Source of the DNA: Elusimicrobiota bacterium
GTDB lineage: Bacteria; Elusimicrobiota; Elusimicrobia; UBA1565
Direction: 5' to 3'
Assembly: GCA_041660925.1 (NCBI GenBank)
Contig: JBAZVI010000002.1
Span: 248,001-312,000 of the forward strand
Length of the DNA: 64,000 nucleotides
Under the pieces are notes generated by a model. That model worked only from the letters and a program-made list of their open reading frames with translations. It did not search any database and had not been told where the DNA came from. Within the stretch, counting starts at the first letter, position 1; each line of letters begins with the position of its first letter. Both the position numbers and the translations under genes were made by a program. Below are positions 33,919-41,826 of the stretch, piece after piece.

Positions 33919-34952
33919 CGGATTCCTTCCGTCTCGCCGATTACGATTTCGCGTTCCCCGAGACCGCCGTCGCCTCGGCCCCGGCGGAGCCCCGCGACTC
34001 CTCGCGCCTGCTCGTCCTCGACCGCCGCCTCGGGACGCTCGAGCACGCGCGCTTCTCCGAACTCGGGCGCTGGCTGCGCGCCGGGGACTGCCTCGTCCTC
34101 AACCGCACCCGCGTCGTGCCCGCGCGCCTCGTCGGAGCCAAGCCGAGCGGCGGGCGCGTCGAGCTCCTCCTCCTCAAGGAGCTCTCCCCCGGGACCTGGA
34201 CCGCGCTCGCCTCGCGCGTGAAGGCCGGAGGGACGATCCTTCTCGACGGCGCCGAGGCCTTCGTCGAGGCCGTCGCCGACGACGGGGAGTGCCTTCTGCG
34301 CTTCTCGACGACGGACGTGCGCGGGCTCATGGCCCGGCTCGGCACCGCGCCCCTGCCGCCCTACATCCTCAAGACGCGGCGCTCGGCCGGGGCCCCGGAC
34401 GCCGCTCCCTGCGACCTCGCGCGCTACCAGACCGTCTATGCGGACTCCGACGGCTCGGTGGCCGCCCCGACCGCCGGCCTCCACTTCACCCCGGAGCTCC
34501 TCGAGCGCCTGCGCGGGAGCGGCGTGCGCGTCGCGGAGCTCGTCCTGCACGTGGGACGGGGGACCTTCAAGCCCGTCGTCGCCGAGGACGTACGCGAGCA
34601 CGCGATGCTGCCCGAGGAGTTCGAGGTCCCGGCGCCGAGCGCCGAGCTCCTCGCGCGCACGCGCGCCGAAGGCGGCCGCGTCGTCGCCGTCGGCACCACC
34701 GCCACCCGGACCCTCGAGACCCTCGCGCGCGCGCCCGGGACCCTGCGCGGCAGCACCGCCCTCTTCATCCGGCCCGGCCACGAGTTCAAAGGGGTCGACG
34801 CCCTGCTCACGAACTTCCACCTCCCCCGCTCGACGCCGCTGCTGCTCGCCTGCGCCTTCGCCGGGCGCGAGCGGATCCTCGACGCCTACCGCGAAGCGCT
34901 CGCGAAGGGCTACCGCCTCTTCTCCTACGGCGATTCGAACCTGGTCCTATGA
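33915..34952 (+). CDS. queA: S-adenosylmethionine:tRNA ribosyltransferase-isomerase
   Basis: QueA transfers the ribosyl part of SAM to preQ1 at tRNA wobble position 34, forming epoxyqueuosine. The 345-residue enzyme contains the family landmarks VLNRTRVVPARL, LPPYI, RYQTVYA, SVAAPTAGLHFT and LHVGRGTFKPV, plus FHLPRSTPLLL near the end. It is directly followed by tgt, the preceding enzyme of the queuosine pathway, with ATGA overlap, so the two act in sequence on the same tRNAs. Confidence 0.97.
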   Translation: MTDSFRLADYDFAFPETAVASAPAEPRDSSRLLVLDRRLGTLEHARFSELGRWLRAGDCLVLNRTRVVPARLVGAKPSGGRVELLLLKELSPGTWTALASRVKAGGTILLDGAEAFVEAVADDGECLLRFSTTDVRGLMARLGTAPLPPYILKTRRSAGAPDAAPCDLARYQTVYADSDGSVAAPTAGLHFTPELLERLRGSGVRVAELVLHVGRGTFKPVVAEDVREHAMLPEEFEVPAPSAELLARTRAEGGRVVAVGTTATRTLETLARAPGTLRGSTALFIRPGHEFKGVDALLTNFHLPRSTPLLLACAFAGRERILDAYREALAKGYRLFSYGDSNLVL

Positions 34953-36097
34953 GCGAGCCCTGCTTCACCGAGACCGCGAAGGACCCCTCGAGCCGCGCGC
35001 GCTGCGGGCTCCTGCGCACGCCCCACGGGGAGGTCGAGACCCCCGTCTTCATGCCCGTCGCCACCCAGGGCACCGTGAAGGCGCTCGCCGCCGACGACCT
35101 CGACGGGCTCGGCGCGAAGGCCATCCTCGCCAACTCCTATCACCTCTACCTGCGGCCCGGGGCCGAGACCGTCGAGAGCGCCGGAGGCCTGCACCGCTTC
35201 ATGGACTACGGCGGCGCCATCCTCACCGACTCGGGCGGCTTCCAGGTCTTCAGCCTCTCCCCCCTGCGCAAGGTCACCGAGGAAGGAGTGACCTTCGCCT
35301 CCCACCACGACGGCTCGAAGCACGTCCTGACCCCGGAGAGCGTCATCGCGCTGCAGGCGCGGCTCGGCTCCGACATCTGGACGGCCCTCGACGAGTGCGT
35401 GCCCTGGCCCTGCGAGGACTCCGCCGCGCGCGAGGCCCTGCGCCGCACCCAGCGCTGGGCCGAGGCGTCCAAGGAGGCCGTCCGCCGCGAGCGCGAGCGC
35501 GGCAAGCGGTCTCTCTTCTTCCCCATCCTCCAGGGCGGGATGGTCCCCGAGCTGCGGCGCGCGGCCGCGGAGCATCTGCTCTCGCTGGAGCCCGACGGCT
35601 TCTGCCTCGGCGGCTTCTCGGTGGGCGAGGACAAGTCCCGGACCTGGGACATCCTCGAGACCTCCACGGCCGCCCTGCCGGGGGAGAAGGCCCGCTACCT
35701 CATGGGGATGGGCGCGGCCGAGGACCTCTGGGAGGCCGTCTCCCGGGGAGTCGACATGATGGACTGCGTCTGGCCGACGCGCAACGCGCGCAACGGGCGC
35801 GTCTTCACCCGCACGGGCTGGATGAACATCAAGAACGCCCAGTTCCGGCGCGACGAGCGGCCCATCGAGGAGGGCTGCCCCTGCCTCGCCTGCCGCCGTC
35901 ACACGCGGGCCTACCTCTGCCACCTCTACCGCTGCGAGGAGCTCTCCGTCTACCGCCTCCTCACCCTCCACAACCTGCACTTCACCCTCGGGCTCATGCG
36001 CGAGATCCGCGAGAGCATCCGCGCCGGGCGCTTCTCCGAGGCCCGCCGCGACTTCCTGTCGCGCTATCGCCAGGCCCCCGAAGTCCCCCCCGCTTAG
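34949..36097 (+). CDS. tgt: tRNA-guanine(34) transglycosylase
   Basis: Tgt exchanges G34 for preQ1 in tRNA-Asp, Asn, His and Tyr. The 382-residue protein has PVFMPVATQGTVKAL, the catalytic-site segment TDSGGFQVFSL, GGFSVGEDKS, the nucleophile region DMMDCVWPTRNARNG, and the zinc site CPCLACRRHTRAYLCHL. It overlaps queA. A 92-nt gap with a new promoter follows before yajC. Confidence 0.97.
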   Translation: MSEPCFTETAKDPSSRARCGLLRTPHGEVETPVFMPVATQGTVKALAADDLDGLGAKAILANSYHLYLRPGAETVESAGGLHRFMDYGGAILTDSGGFQVFSLSPLRKVTEEGVTFASHHDGSKHVLTPESVIALQARLGSDIWTALDECVPWPCEDSAAREALRRTQRWAEASKEAVRRERERGKRSLFFPILQGGMVPELRRAAAEHLLSLEPDGFCLGGFSVGEDKSRTWDILETSTAALPGEKARYLMGMGAAEDLWEAVSRGVDMMDCVWPTRNARNGRVFTRTGWMNIKNAQFRRDERPIEEGCPCLACRRHTRAYLCHLYRCEELSVYRLLTLHNLHFTLGLMREIRESIRAGRFSEARRDFLSRYRQAPEVPPA

Positions 36098-36140
36098 CCC
36101 CCCTCCGGGCCGTCATTTCTCCTTCCCCCACCTTATTTGG

Positions 36141-36146
36141 TAAGAT
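36141..36146 (+). promoter_or_regulatory. Possible -10 box (TAAGAT) for yajC-secDF
   Basis: TAAGAT lies 43 nt before ATG 36190 in an A/T-richer patch. A GGGG ribosome binding site follows at 36181-36184. No convincing -35 is seen, so this is tentative. Confidence 0.35.
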
Positions 36147-36189
36147 TCCGGCGCAACAGTCGTCATATATATACACCAAGGGGCCTTCG

Positions 36190-36498
36190 ATGAATCCAGC
36201 CGCCCAGCCGTCGCCGATCATGAGCATGCTCCCCATCCTCGCCATCTTCGCCATCTTCTACTTCCTCATCATCCGGCCCCAGCAGAAGCAGGTCAAAGAG
36301 CACCAGAAGATGCTCGACGCGCTCCAGCGCGGCGACCGCGTCGTCACCGGCGGCGGCATCTTCGGCACCGTGCGCGGCCTGCGCGGCCTCGAGGTCGAGG
36401 TCGAGATCGCCGACAAGGTCGTCGTGACCGTCGCCCGCTCGACGATCACCAAGGTCGTCCGCCCCGAGAACGCCGCCGTCGAAGCCAAGGCCTCCTGA
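36190..36498 (+). CDS. yajC: Sec translocase accessory subunit YajC
   Basis: A 102-residue single-span protein with helix MLPILAIFAIFYFLII followed by the invariant RPQQKQ and then LQRGDRVVTGGGIFGTV, the YajC signature. YajC associates with SecDF-SecYEG. The gene order yajC-secD-secF, after tgt, is a classic conserved arrangement. Confidence 0.96.
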   Translation: MNPAAQPSPIMSMLPILAIFAIFYFLIIRPQQKQVKEHQKMLDALQRGDRVVTGGGIFGTVRGLRGLEVEVEIADKVVVTVARSTITKVVRPENAAVEAKAS

Positions 36499-36520
36499 GC
36501 GGGGCCCCAACGGAGCCAAC

Positions 36521-37948
36521 ATGAGCAAACTCCAATTGAAGTGGGCCGGCGTCCTGGCCCTCGTCGTACTCTCGTGCGCCGCGCTCTACCCCAGCTTCGA
36601 CTGGTACTCGAAGACGCCGCAGGAGCGCGACCGCCTCGAGGCGGGCCGTCTGCGCCCGCGCTGGCTCCTGAACCTCGGTCTCGACCTGCGCGGCGGGACG
36701 CACCTCCTCATGGAGCTCGACGTCACGAAGCTCCCCCAGGACGCGGACATCAAGGACGCGCTCGACCGCGCCATCGAGATCATCCGCAACCGCGTCGACC
36801 AGTTCGGCGTGGCCGAGCCCCTCATCGCCCGCCAGGGCGAGCGCTGGATCGTCGTCCAGCTCCCCGGCATCACGAACACCCGCAGCGCCAAGGAGATCAT
36901 CGGCAAGACCGCGCTGCTCGAGTTCCGCATGGAGGACGATACGGACAAGGGCCGCGACGCGCGCACGAAGATCGCCGAGCTCGGCGACCCCTTCACGCAC
37001 GCCGACGACGGCACCGCGACCATCACTCCCGCGGCGGCGAAGCTCGTGCCCGCCGGCGACGCCCTCTTCCCGGGCAAGGAGAACAGCTTCCACCTCCTCA
37101 AGGCCACCGCCCCCGTCACGGGAGCCATGCTCGAGTCCGCGCGCGTCGAGACCGGCCAGAACGGCATCCCGATCGTCTCCTTCAAGTTCAAGCCCGATGG
37201 CGGACGGATCTTCGGCGAGCTCACCGCGGCCAACGTGGGCAAGAACATGGCCATCGTGCTCGACGGCCTCGTCTACTCGGCCCCCGTCATCAAGAGCCCG
37301 ATCCGCGGCGGCAGCGGCATCATCGAGGGCAACTTCCGCATGGAGGAGGCGCGCAACCTCGCCATCGTCCTGCGCGCCGGCGCCCTGCCGGCCCCCGTCA
37401 AGGTCATCGAGGAGCGCACCGTCGGCGCGAGCGTCGGCGAGGACTCCATCCGCTCCGGCCTCTTCGCCTGCCTCATCGGCGGCGTCCTCATCGTCGGCTT
37501 CATGCTCGTCTACTACGAGCTCGCCGGCGTGTTCGCCAACTTCGCGCTCTTCCTGAACCTGCTCTTCCTGCTCGCGATGATGGCCTACTTCGGCTCGACG
37601 CTCACCCTGCCCGGCATCGCCGGCATCCTGCTCACCGCCGGCATGGCCGTGGACGCCAACGTGCTGATCTACGAGCGCATCCGCGAGGAGCTGCGCGCGG
37701 GCAAGCCCGTTCGCATCGCCGTGGACGCGGGCTACGACCGCGCCTTCTCGGCCATCCTGGACTCGAACCTGACGACGCTCATCTCGGCGGTGTTCCTGTT
37801 CCAGTTCGGCACCGGCCCCATCAAGGGCTTCGCCGTGACGCTGACCCTCGGCCTGCTCTGCAGCATGTTCACGGCCATCACGGTCACGCACATGATGTTC
37901 CACGCCTACCTGGCCAACCGCGGCGTGGACAAGCTGCACATCGGATAA
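36521..37948 (+). CDS. secD: Protein translocase subunit SecD
   Basis: SecD (475 residues) is the proton-driven partner of SecF that helps pull secreted proteins across the inner membrane. Visible landmarks are LGLDLRGGTHLLMELD after helix 1, the P1 domain with NRVDQFGVAEP, LDGLVYSAPVI, GASVGEDSI before helix 2, and GMAVDANVLIYERIREE in the membrane part. It has six predicted helices. It starts 22 nt after yajC and is followed by secF after 10 nt. Confidence 0.97.
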   Translation: MSKLQLKWAGVLALVVLSCAALYPSFDWYSKTPQERDRLEAGRLRPRWLLNLGLDLRGGTHLLMELDVTKLPQDADIKDALDRAIEIIRNRVDQFGVAEPLIARQGERWIVVQLPGITNTRSAKEIIGKTALLEFRMEDDTDKGRDARTKIAELGDPFTHADDGTATITPAAAKLVPAGDALFPGKENSFHLLKATAPVTGAMLESARVETGQNGIPIVSFKFKPDGGRIFGELTAANVGKNMAIVLDGLVYSAPVIKSPIRGGSGIIEGNFRMEEARNLAIVLRAGALPAPVKVIEERTVGASVGEDSIRSGLFACLIGGVLIVGFMLVYYELAGVFANFALFLNLLFLLAMMAYFGSTLTLPGIAGILLTAGMAVDANVLIYERIREELRAGKPVRIAVDAGYDRAFSAILDSNLTTLISAVFLFQFGTGPIKGFAVTLTLGLLCSMFTAITVTHMMFHAYLANRGVDKLHIG

Positions 37949-37958
37949 GGAGCCCGAC

Positions 37959-38969
37959 ATGGAATTCTTCCACCAGCGGACCCACATCGACTTCATCGGA
38001 AACCGCTACAAGTTCTTCGCGGTCTCCGGGATCATCACGATCCTGTCCGTCGTCGTTCTCGCCGTGCGCGGCCTGAACTACGGCATCGAGTTCACCGGCG
38101 GCAACGTGACGCAGATCACCTACGAGAAGCCCGTCGCCATCCACGAGGTGCGCCTCGACGCGGAGAAGACCGCGAGCAAGGACGCGGGCATCCAGCAGTT
38201 CACCGGGACCAACACCTTCACCATCCGCATCAAGGGCGAAGGAGAGGGCTCGGCCGAGAGCGTCGACAAGTTCCTCGCGGAGCTGCAGGCGGCGCGTCCC
38301 GACAACAAGTTCCGCATCGACCAGAAGGACTACGTCGGGCCGGCGGTCGGCAAGCACCTCTTCCGGCAGGCCCTGCTGGCGATCGTGCTCTCGCTGTTGG
38401 GCATCGTGGTCTACGTGGCCTTCCGCTTCAACAACCTCGTCTGGGGCCTGGCGGGCGTGCTCTCGCTGGTCCACGACGTCCTGTTCCTGTTCGCCTTCTA
38501 TTCGTTCATGCGCAGCGAGTTCAACCTGACCCTGGTGGCGGCCATCCTCACCCTGGCCGGCTACTCCATCAACGACACCATCGTCGTCTTCGACCGGATG
38601 CGCGAGAAGATGCGCATCTACCGGAAGGAGAACCTCGGGCAGGTCATCAACCAGAGCATGAACGAGACGCTCTCCCGGACCGTGATCACGGTCCTGACGG
38701 TGCTCATCGCGGTCGTGGCGCTCTACATCTTCGGCGGCCCCGTCATCCACGACTTCGCCATGGGCATGACCTGGGGCACCATCCTCGGCTGCTACTCGAG
38801 CGTCGCCATCGCGGCCCCGCTCGTCTATCAGTTCGAGGTCGGACACGGCGAGCGCGCGGCGGAGGGCTCCGCACCCGCCGCCGGCGACCTGCCGCCCGCT
38901 CCGAGCCCGTCGGAAGCGCCGAAGGGCCCCCAGAGCTCCCGCGCCGAGCGGCGGCGCAGGAACAAGTAG
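37959..38969 (+). CDS. secF: Protein translocase subunit SecF
   Basis: SecF (336 residues) has the N-terminal helix, the GIEFTGGN motif of the first periplasmic domain, and the six-helix membrane part with GYSINDTIVVFDRMRE and SMNETLSRTVITV. The C-terminal 35 residues are a Pro/Ala/Arg-rich tail beyond the usual family end. An AAGGAG ribosome binding site precedes ATG 37959. Confidence 0.97.
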   Translation: MEFFHQRTHIDFIGNRYKFFAVSGIITILSVVVLAVRGLNYGIEFTGGNVTQITYEKPVAIHEVRLDAEKTASKDAGIQQFTGTNTFTIRIKGEGEGSAESVDKFLAELQAARPDNKFRIDQKDYVGPAVGKHLFRQALLAIVLSLLGIVVYVAFRFNNLVWGLAGVLSLVHDVLFLFAFYSFMRSEFNLTLVAAILTLAGYSINDTIVVFDRMREKMRIYRKENLGQVINQSMNETLSRTVITVLTVLIAVVALYIFGGPVIHDFAMGMTWGTILGCYSSVAIAAPLVYQFEVGHGERAAEGSAPAAGDLPPAPSPSEAPKGPQSSRAERRRRNK

Positions 38970-38978
38970 GGCGCCTCC

Positions 38979-39572
38979 GTGCGCAAGATCCGCGGGTTCC
39001 GCCTCGCGCTGCACGCGCGGGAACTGCGCCGGCGCCTGCGCCGTGCGGCGGACCTGCCGGGCCTCGGGCTCGACGACGAGTCCCTCTTCGAGAAGCACCT
39101 GAAGGGCTTCGGCGCGCGCCTGGAGCCCTCCGTGGTCTTCGAAAGCTTCGGCGCCGACAGCACGGACACCGCCGCGCTCTCCCCCCTCCCGGGCCTCGCT
39201 CACACGATCGGGCTCGTCACCCTCGGCCCGGACGCCGACGCCTACCTCGCGGAGCAGCGCGAGTCCGGCGCCCGGCACGCGAAGCTCGCCGAGTGCCTGC
39301 GCAAGGTCGCGCTCGAAGAGGGCGTGCGCTTCGTCATCGGCCTCATCGCGGAGGAGGTCGAGGACGAGCGCTGCGACCTCAGCCCCATCCACTACGTCCT
39401 CGACCCCGACGCTCTCGCCTTCCTCCTCGAGAAGCTCAGCGCCGCCAAGATCCGCGTGGAGCTCTCCTCCGGGACCCTGCGGCCGGAGTGCTCGGCGGCG
39501 TTCTGCCTGAGCTGGATCGCTCGTCCGCGCGGCCGGCGCTCAGCCAAAGCCGACCCCGCGAAGAAGAAGTGA
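38979..39572 (+). CDS. Uncharacterised soluble protein downstream of secF
   Basis: A 197-residue protein from GTG 38979 with no signal peptide or membrane helix. Recognisable patches are HARELRRRLRRAADL, LVTLGPDADAYL and FVIGLIAEEVEDERCDL, and a Lys/Arg-rich end. I do not recognise the family. It is 9 nt downstream of secF and ends at an intrinsic terminator, so it is the last gene of the yajC-secDF transcript. Codon use looks like its neighbours. Confidence 0.7.
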   Translation: MRKIRGFRLALHARELRRRLRRAADLPGLGLDDESLFEKHLKGFGARLEPSVVFESFGADSTDTAALSPLPGLAHTIGLVTLGPDADAYLAEQRESGARHAKLAECLRKVALEEGVRFVIGLIAEEVEDERCDLSPIHYVLDPDALAFLLEKLSAAKIRVELSSGTLRPECSAAFCLSWIARPRGRRSAKADPAKKK

Positions 39573-39609
39573 CGGGGACCCCTCCGCGGGCTCCCCTGTC
39601 GCTTTTTCT
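39571..39609 (+). terminator. Intrinsic terminator of the yajC-secDF unit
   Basis: GACGGGGA (39571-39578) pairs with TCCCCTGTC (39592-39600) with one bulged base, followed by GCTTTTTCTCC. The T-run makes this a typical Rho-independent terminator overlapping the last stop codon. Confidence 0.7.
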
Positions 39610-39623
39610 CCGTCAAGAACAAA

Positions 39624-40337
39624 ATGTCTGACTCAGGGACTCCCTCCGGGGGCGCCGGGACGCGGACGCGGCTGTTGAGGATCCCCTGGCGCTCCGAATT
39701 CCACGGGCCCTTGCGGACGCTGGCGCCGTATCTGGCCGCCGCCTGGATCCGCCTCATCGGCCTCACCTCCCGCGTCTGCTGGCACGGACTCGAGCACGTG
39801 CGTCCTTTCGAGGAGCGCGGGGAGCCCGTCATCTACGCCTTCTGGCATCAGCGCCAGATACTCTTCGCCTGGACGCACCGGGGCCGAGGGGTCACGACGC
39901 TCGTCAGCCGCAGCCGCGACGGCGAGCTCATCGCGAAGGCCCTCTCCCTCATGCCGCTGGCGACGGTGCGGGGCTCCTCCTCGCGCGGCGCGGCCTCGGC
40001 CGCCCGGGAGCTCCTCGACCTGCTCGCCGCCGGCGTCACCGTCGCCATCACCCCCGACGGCCCGAAGGGCCCCGCGCGGAGCGTCAAGCCCGGGGTCCTC
40101 TACCTCGCGCAGAAGTCCGGCCGTTCCATCGTCCCGATCGCGAACGCGACGACCCGCCGGCGCGAGTTCACGCGCTCGTGGGACCGCTTCCTCCTGCCGC
40201 TTCCCTTCTCCCGCATCAGCGTGCGCCTGGGCGCGCCCGTCCGCGTGGCCCCCGGCGACGACCTCGCGGCCAAGGCGGCCGAGCTCGAGCGCGCGCTCGA
40301 GGAGACGACGCGGCGCTGCGAGGAGGACCTGCGATGA
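39624..40337 (+). CDS. DUF374 lysophospholipid-acyltransferase-like protein
   Basis: A 237-residue protein of the DUF374 group, related to the lipid A/glycerolipid acyltransferases. Hallmarks: YAFWHQRQI, SRSRDGELIA, GSSSRGAASA and TPDGPKGPARSVKPG. It overlaps waaA (ATGA) at the start of the LPS locus, so it probably acylates a lipid A or Kdo-lipid intermediate at the inner membrane, though the activity of this group is not well defined. The first 20 residues are polar and may be an over-extended N-terminus. Confidence 0.88.
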   Translation: MSDSGTPSGGAGTRTRLLRIPWRSEFHGPLRTLAPYLAAAWIRLIGLTSRVCWHGLEHVRPFEERGEPVIYAFWHQRQILFAWTHRGRGVTTLVSRSRDGELIAKALSLMPLATVRGSSSRGAASAARELLDLLAAGVTVAITPDGPKGPARSVKPGVLYLAQKSGRSIVPIANATTRRREFTRSWDRFLLPLPFSRISVRLGAPVRVAPGDDLAAKAAELERALEETTRRCEEDLR

Positions 40338-41635
40338 GACTCCTCGTCTATCAGCTCATCTATCCGTTCGTCGCGCTGCTCATCCTCCTCAAGCTCGCCT
40401 GGAGCGGCCGCGCCCGCGCGCTCGACGAGACGCGCGCGGACGTCCTCGAGCGGCTCGGCGTCGTGACGCCGCCCGAGGACGACGGCCGTCCCCTGCTCTG
40501 GGTGCACGCCGCTTCGGTCGGCGAGACGCTCTCCGCGGCGCCGCTGCTCAAGGCCCTCTCCGAGCGGCCCGAGCGCGCGCGCGTGCTCATGACCTGCTCG
40601 ACGGCGACGGGGCGCGCGAAGGCGCGCGCGCTCCCCGGCGTGGACGCGGCGGCGCTGGCGCCCGCCGACTTCCTTCCCTGCGTCGCCCTCTTCCTCCTGC
40701 GCTCCCGCCCCCGGGTCCTCGTCCTCGTCGAGAGCGAGCTCTGGCCGATGACCCTCTGCGCGGCCGCCTGGTCCGGCGCTCGCATGGGCGTCGTCAACGG
40801 CCGCATCACCGCGCGCGCGCACCGGCGCTACCTCGCGCTCCGGGGGCTCTTCACCTCGCTCCTGCGGCGCTTCGAGCGGGTGGCCGCTCAGAGCGAGGCG
40901 GACGCCGCGCGCTTCCGCGCGCTCGGGGTCGCTCCCGAGGCGCTGCGCTCCTGCGGGAACATGAAATACGACGGCGCTCCCGCCTCCGAGGAGGCGCGCG
41001 CCGCGGCGGCGGGGATCTTCGCCCGGCTGGGCTGGACCGGCGCTCCGGTCTGGGTGGCCGGCAGCACGCGGCCGGGCGAGGAGAAGGTCCTCCTCGACGC
41101 CCACCGCGAGGCCGCCGGGCGCCGTCCCGCCCTGCGCCTCGTGCTCGCGCCGCGCCATCCCGAGCGCTGCGGGGAGGCGGCCGGTCTCCTGGAGGCCGCC
41201 GGGATCCCCTACGTGCGCTGGAGCGAGCTCGGCGAGGGGCCCGGAGCGGCGCCCGAGGGCGTGGGGTGCCTTCTCGTCGACCGCCTCGGCGTCCTTGGAG
41301 GGCTCTACAGCTGGGCGCTGGCCTCCTTCGTGGGCGGCACCCTCGTCCCCGTCGGGGGCCACAACCTCCTGGAACCCGCCCGCCTGGGCTCCCCGGTGCT
41401 CTTCGGTCCCCATACGGAGGGCATCCCGGAGCCGGCCGAGATGCTCGTGAAGACGGGCGGCGGCTGCGTCGTGCGCTCCTCCGGCGAGCTCGCCGCGAAG
41501 CTCGAGGAGTGGCTCGAGTCCCCCGTGCGCAGGGCGGTCGCCGGCCAGGGCGCCAAGCTCGCCGCCGAGCAGTTCTCCGGCGCCACCCAACGGACGCTCG
41601 AGCATCTCGAACCGCTTCTGTCCATCAAGCCGTAG
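40334..41635 (+). CDS. waaA: 3-deoxy-D-manno-octulosonic acid (Kdo) transferase
   Basis: WaaA (KdtA, GT30) adds Kdo from CMP-Kdo to lipid IVA. The 433-residue enzyme has an N-terminal membrane anchor (YQLIYPFVALLILLKLAW), WVHAASVGETL containing the catalytic Glu, VESELWPM, VNGRITARAHRRY, and the C-terminal donor region FVGGTLVPVGGHNLLEPA. The donor is supplied by kdsA and kdsB in the same locus. It is the second gene after DUF374, with ATGA overlap. Confidence 0.96.
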   Translation: MRLLVYQLIYPFVALLILLKLAWSGRARALDETRADVLERLGVVTPPEDDGRPLLWVHAASVGETLSAAPLLKALSERPERARVLMTCSTATGRAKARALPGVDAAALAPADFLPCVALFLLRSRPRVLVLVESELWPMTLCAAAWSGARMGVVNGRITARAHRRYLALRGLFTSLLRRFERVAAQSEADAARFRALGVAPEALRSCGNMKYDGAPASEEARAAAAGIFARLGWTGAPVWVAGSTRPGEEKVLLDAHREAAGRRPALRLVLAPRHPERCGEAAGLLEAAGIPYVRWSELGEGPGAAPEGVGCLLVDRLGVLGGLYSWALASFVGGTLVPVGGHNLLEPARLGSPVLFGPHTEGIPEPAEMLVKTGGGCVVRSSGELAAKLEEWLESPVRRAVAGQGAKLAAEQFSGATQRTLEHLEPLLSIKP

Positions 41636-41665
41636 TTCTCGAAGGATTATCGCGTGAGGTCTGGA

Positions 41666-41706
41666 GGTGCGAGGTATGCGCGCTACGCTCGCGCATACCT
41701 CGCACC
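41666..41706. terminator. 17-bp perfect hairpin downstream of waaA
   Basis: GGTGCGAGGTATGCGCG (41666-41682) and its exact complement (41690-41706) enclose a 7-nt loop, with imperfect extension outward by GTGAGG/CCTCAC. It lies 30 nt after the waaA stop and 60 nt before the next promoter, so it may end the waaA transcript. No T-run follows. Confidence 0.55.
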
Positions 41707-41762
41707 AGCCTCACCGCCCACCCGCCCACCGCATCGGTTTGCCGGCAGCTGCTTAGGCAAAT

Positions 41763-41770
41763 GATATAAT
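41763..41770 (+). promoter_or_regulatory. Extended -10 promoter (TGATATAAT context) of the core-glycosylation operon
   Basis: TATAAT (41765-41770) is preceded by TGA, the extended -10 form, which may explain the missing -35. The transcript would begin near 41777, inside the hairpin that follows. Confidence 0.65.
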
Positions 41771-41774
41771 CCGA

Positions 41775-41819
41775 TTCTCAGAACGCGCGCGCAGGCGTTG
41801 CACGCGCGCGTTCTGAGAA
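41775..41819 (+). promoter_or_regulatory. 17-bp perfect hairpin forming the 5' leader of the heptosyltransferase operon
   Basis: TTCTCAGAACGCGCGCG (41775-41791) and CGCGCGCGTTCTGAGAA (41803-41819) are exact complements around an 11-nt loop. The structure starts 5 nt after the -10 box and ends 7 nt before ATG 41827, so it is nearly the whole leader and would sit over the ribosome-binding zone. An operator or a translational/RNA-stability element is likely. Confidence 0.65.
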
Positions 41820-41826
41820 ACGCCGA

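Noticed and set aside
38979..39572. Vitamin B12-dependent methionine synthase activation-domain protein
   Set aside because: A weak impression from a few residues only; no SAM or activation-domain motif could be confirmed.
41636..41826. Riboswitch before the heptosyltransferase
   Set aside because: The leader is one simple perfect hairpin with no complex conserved core.
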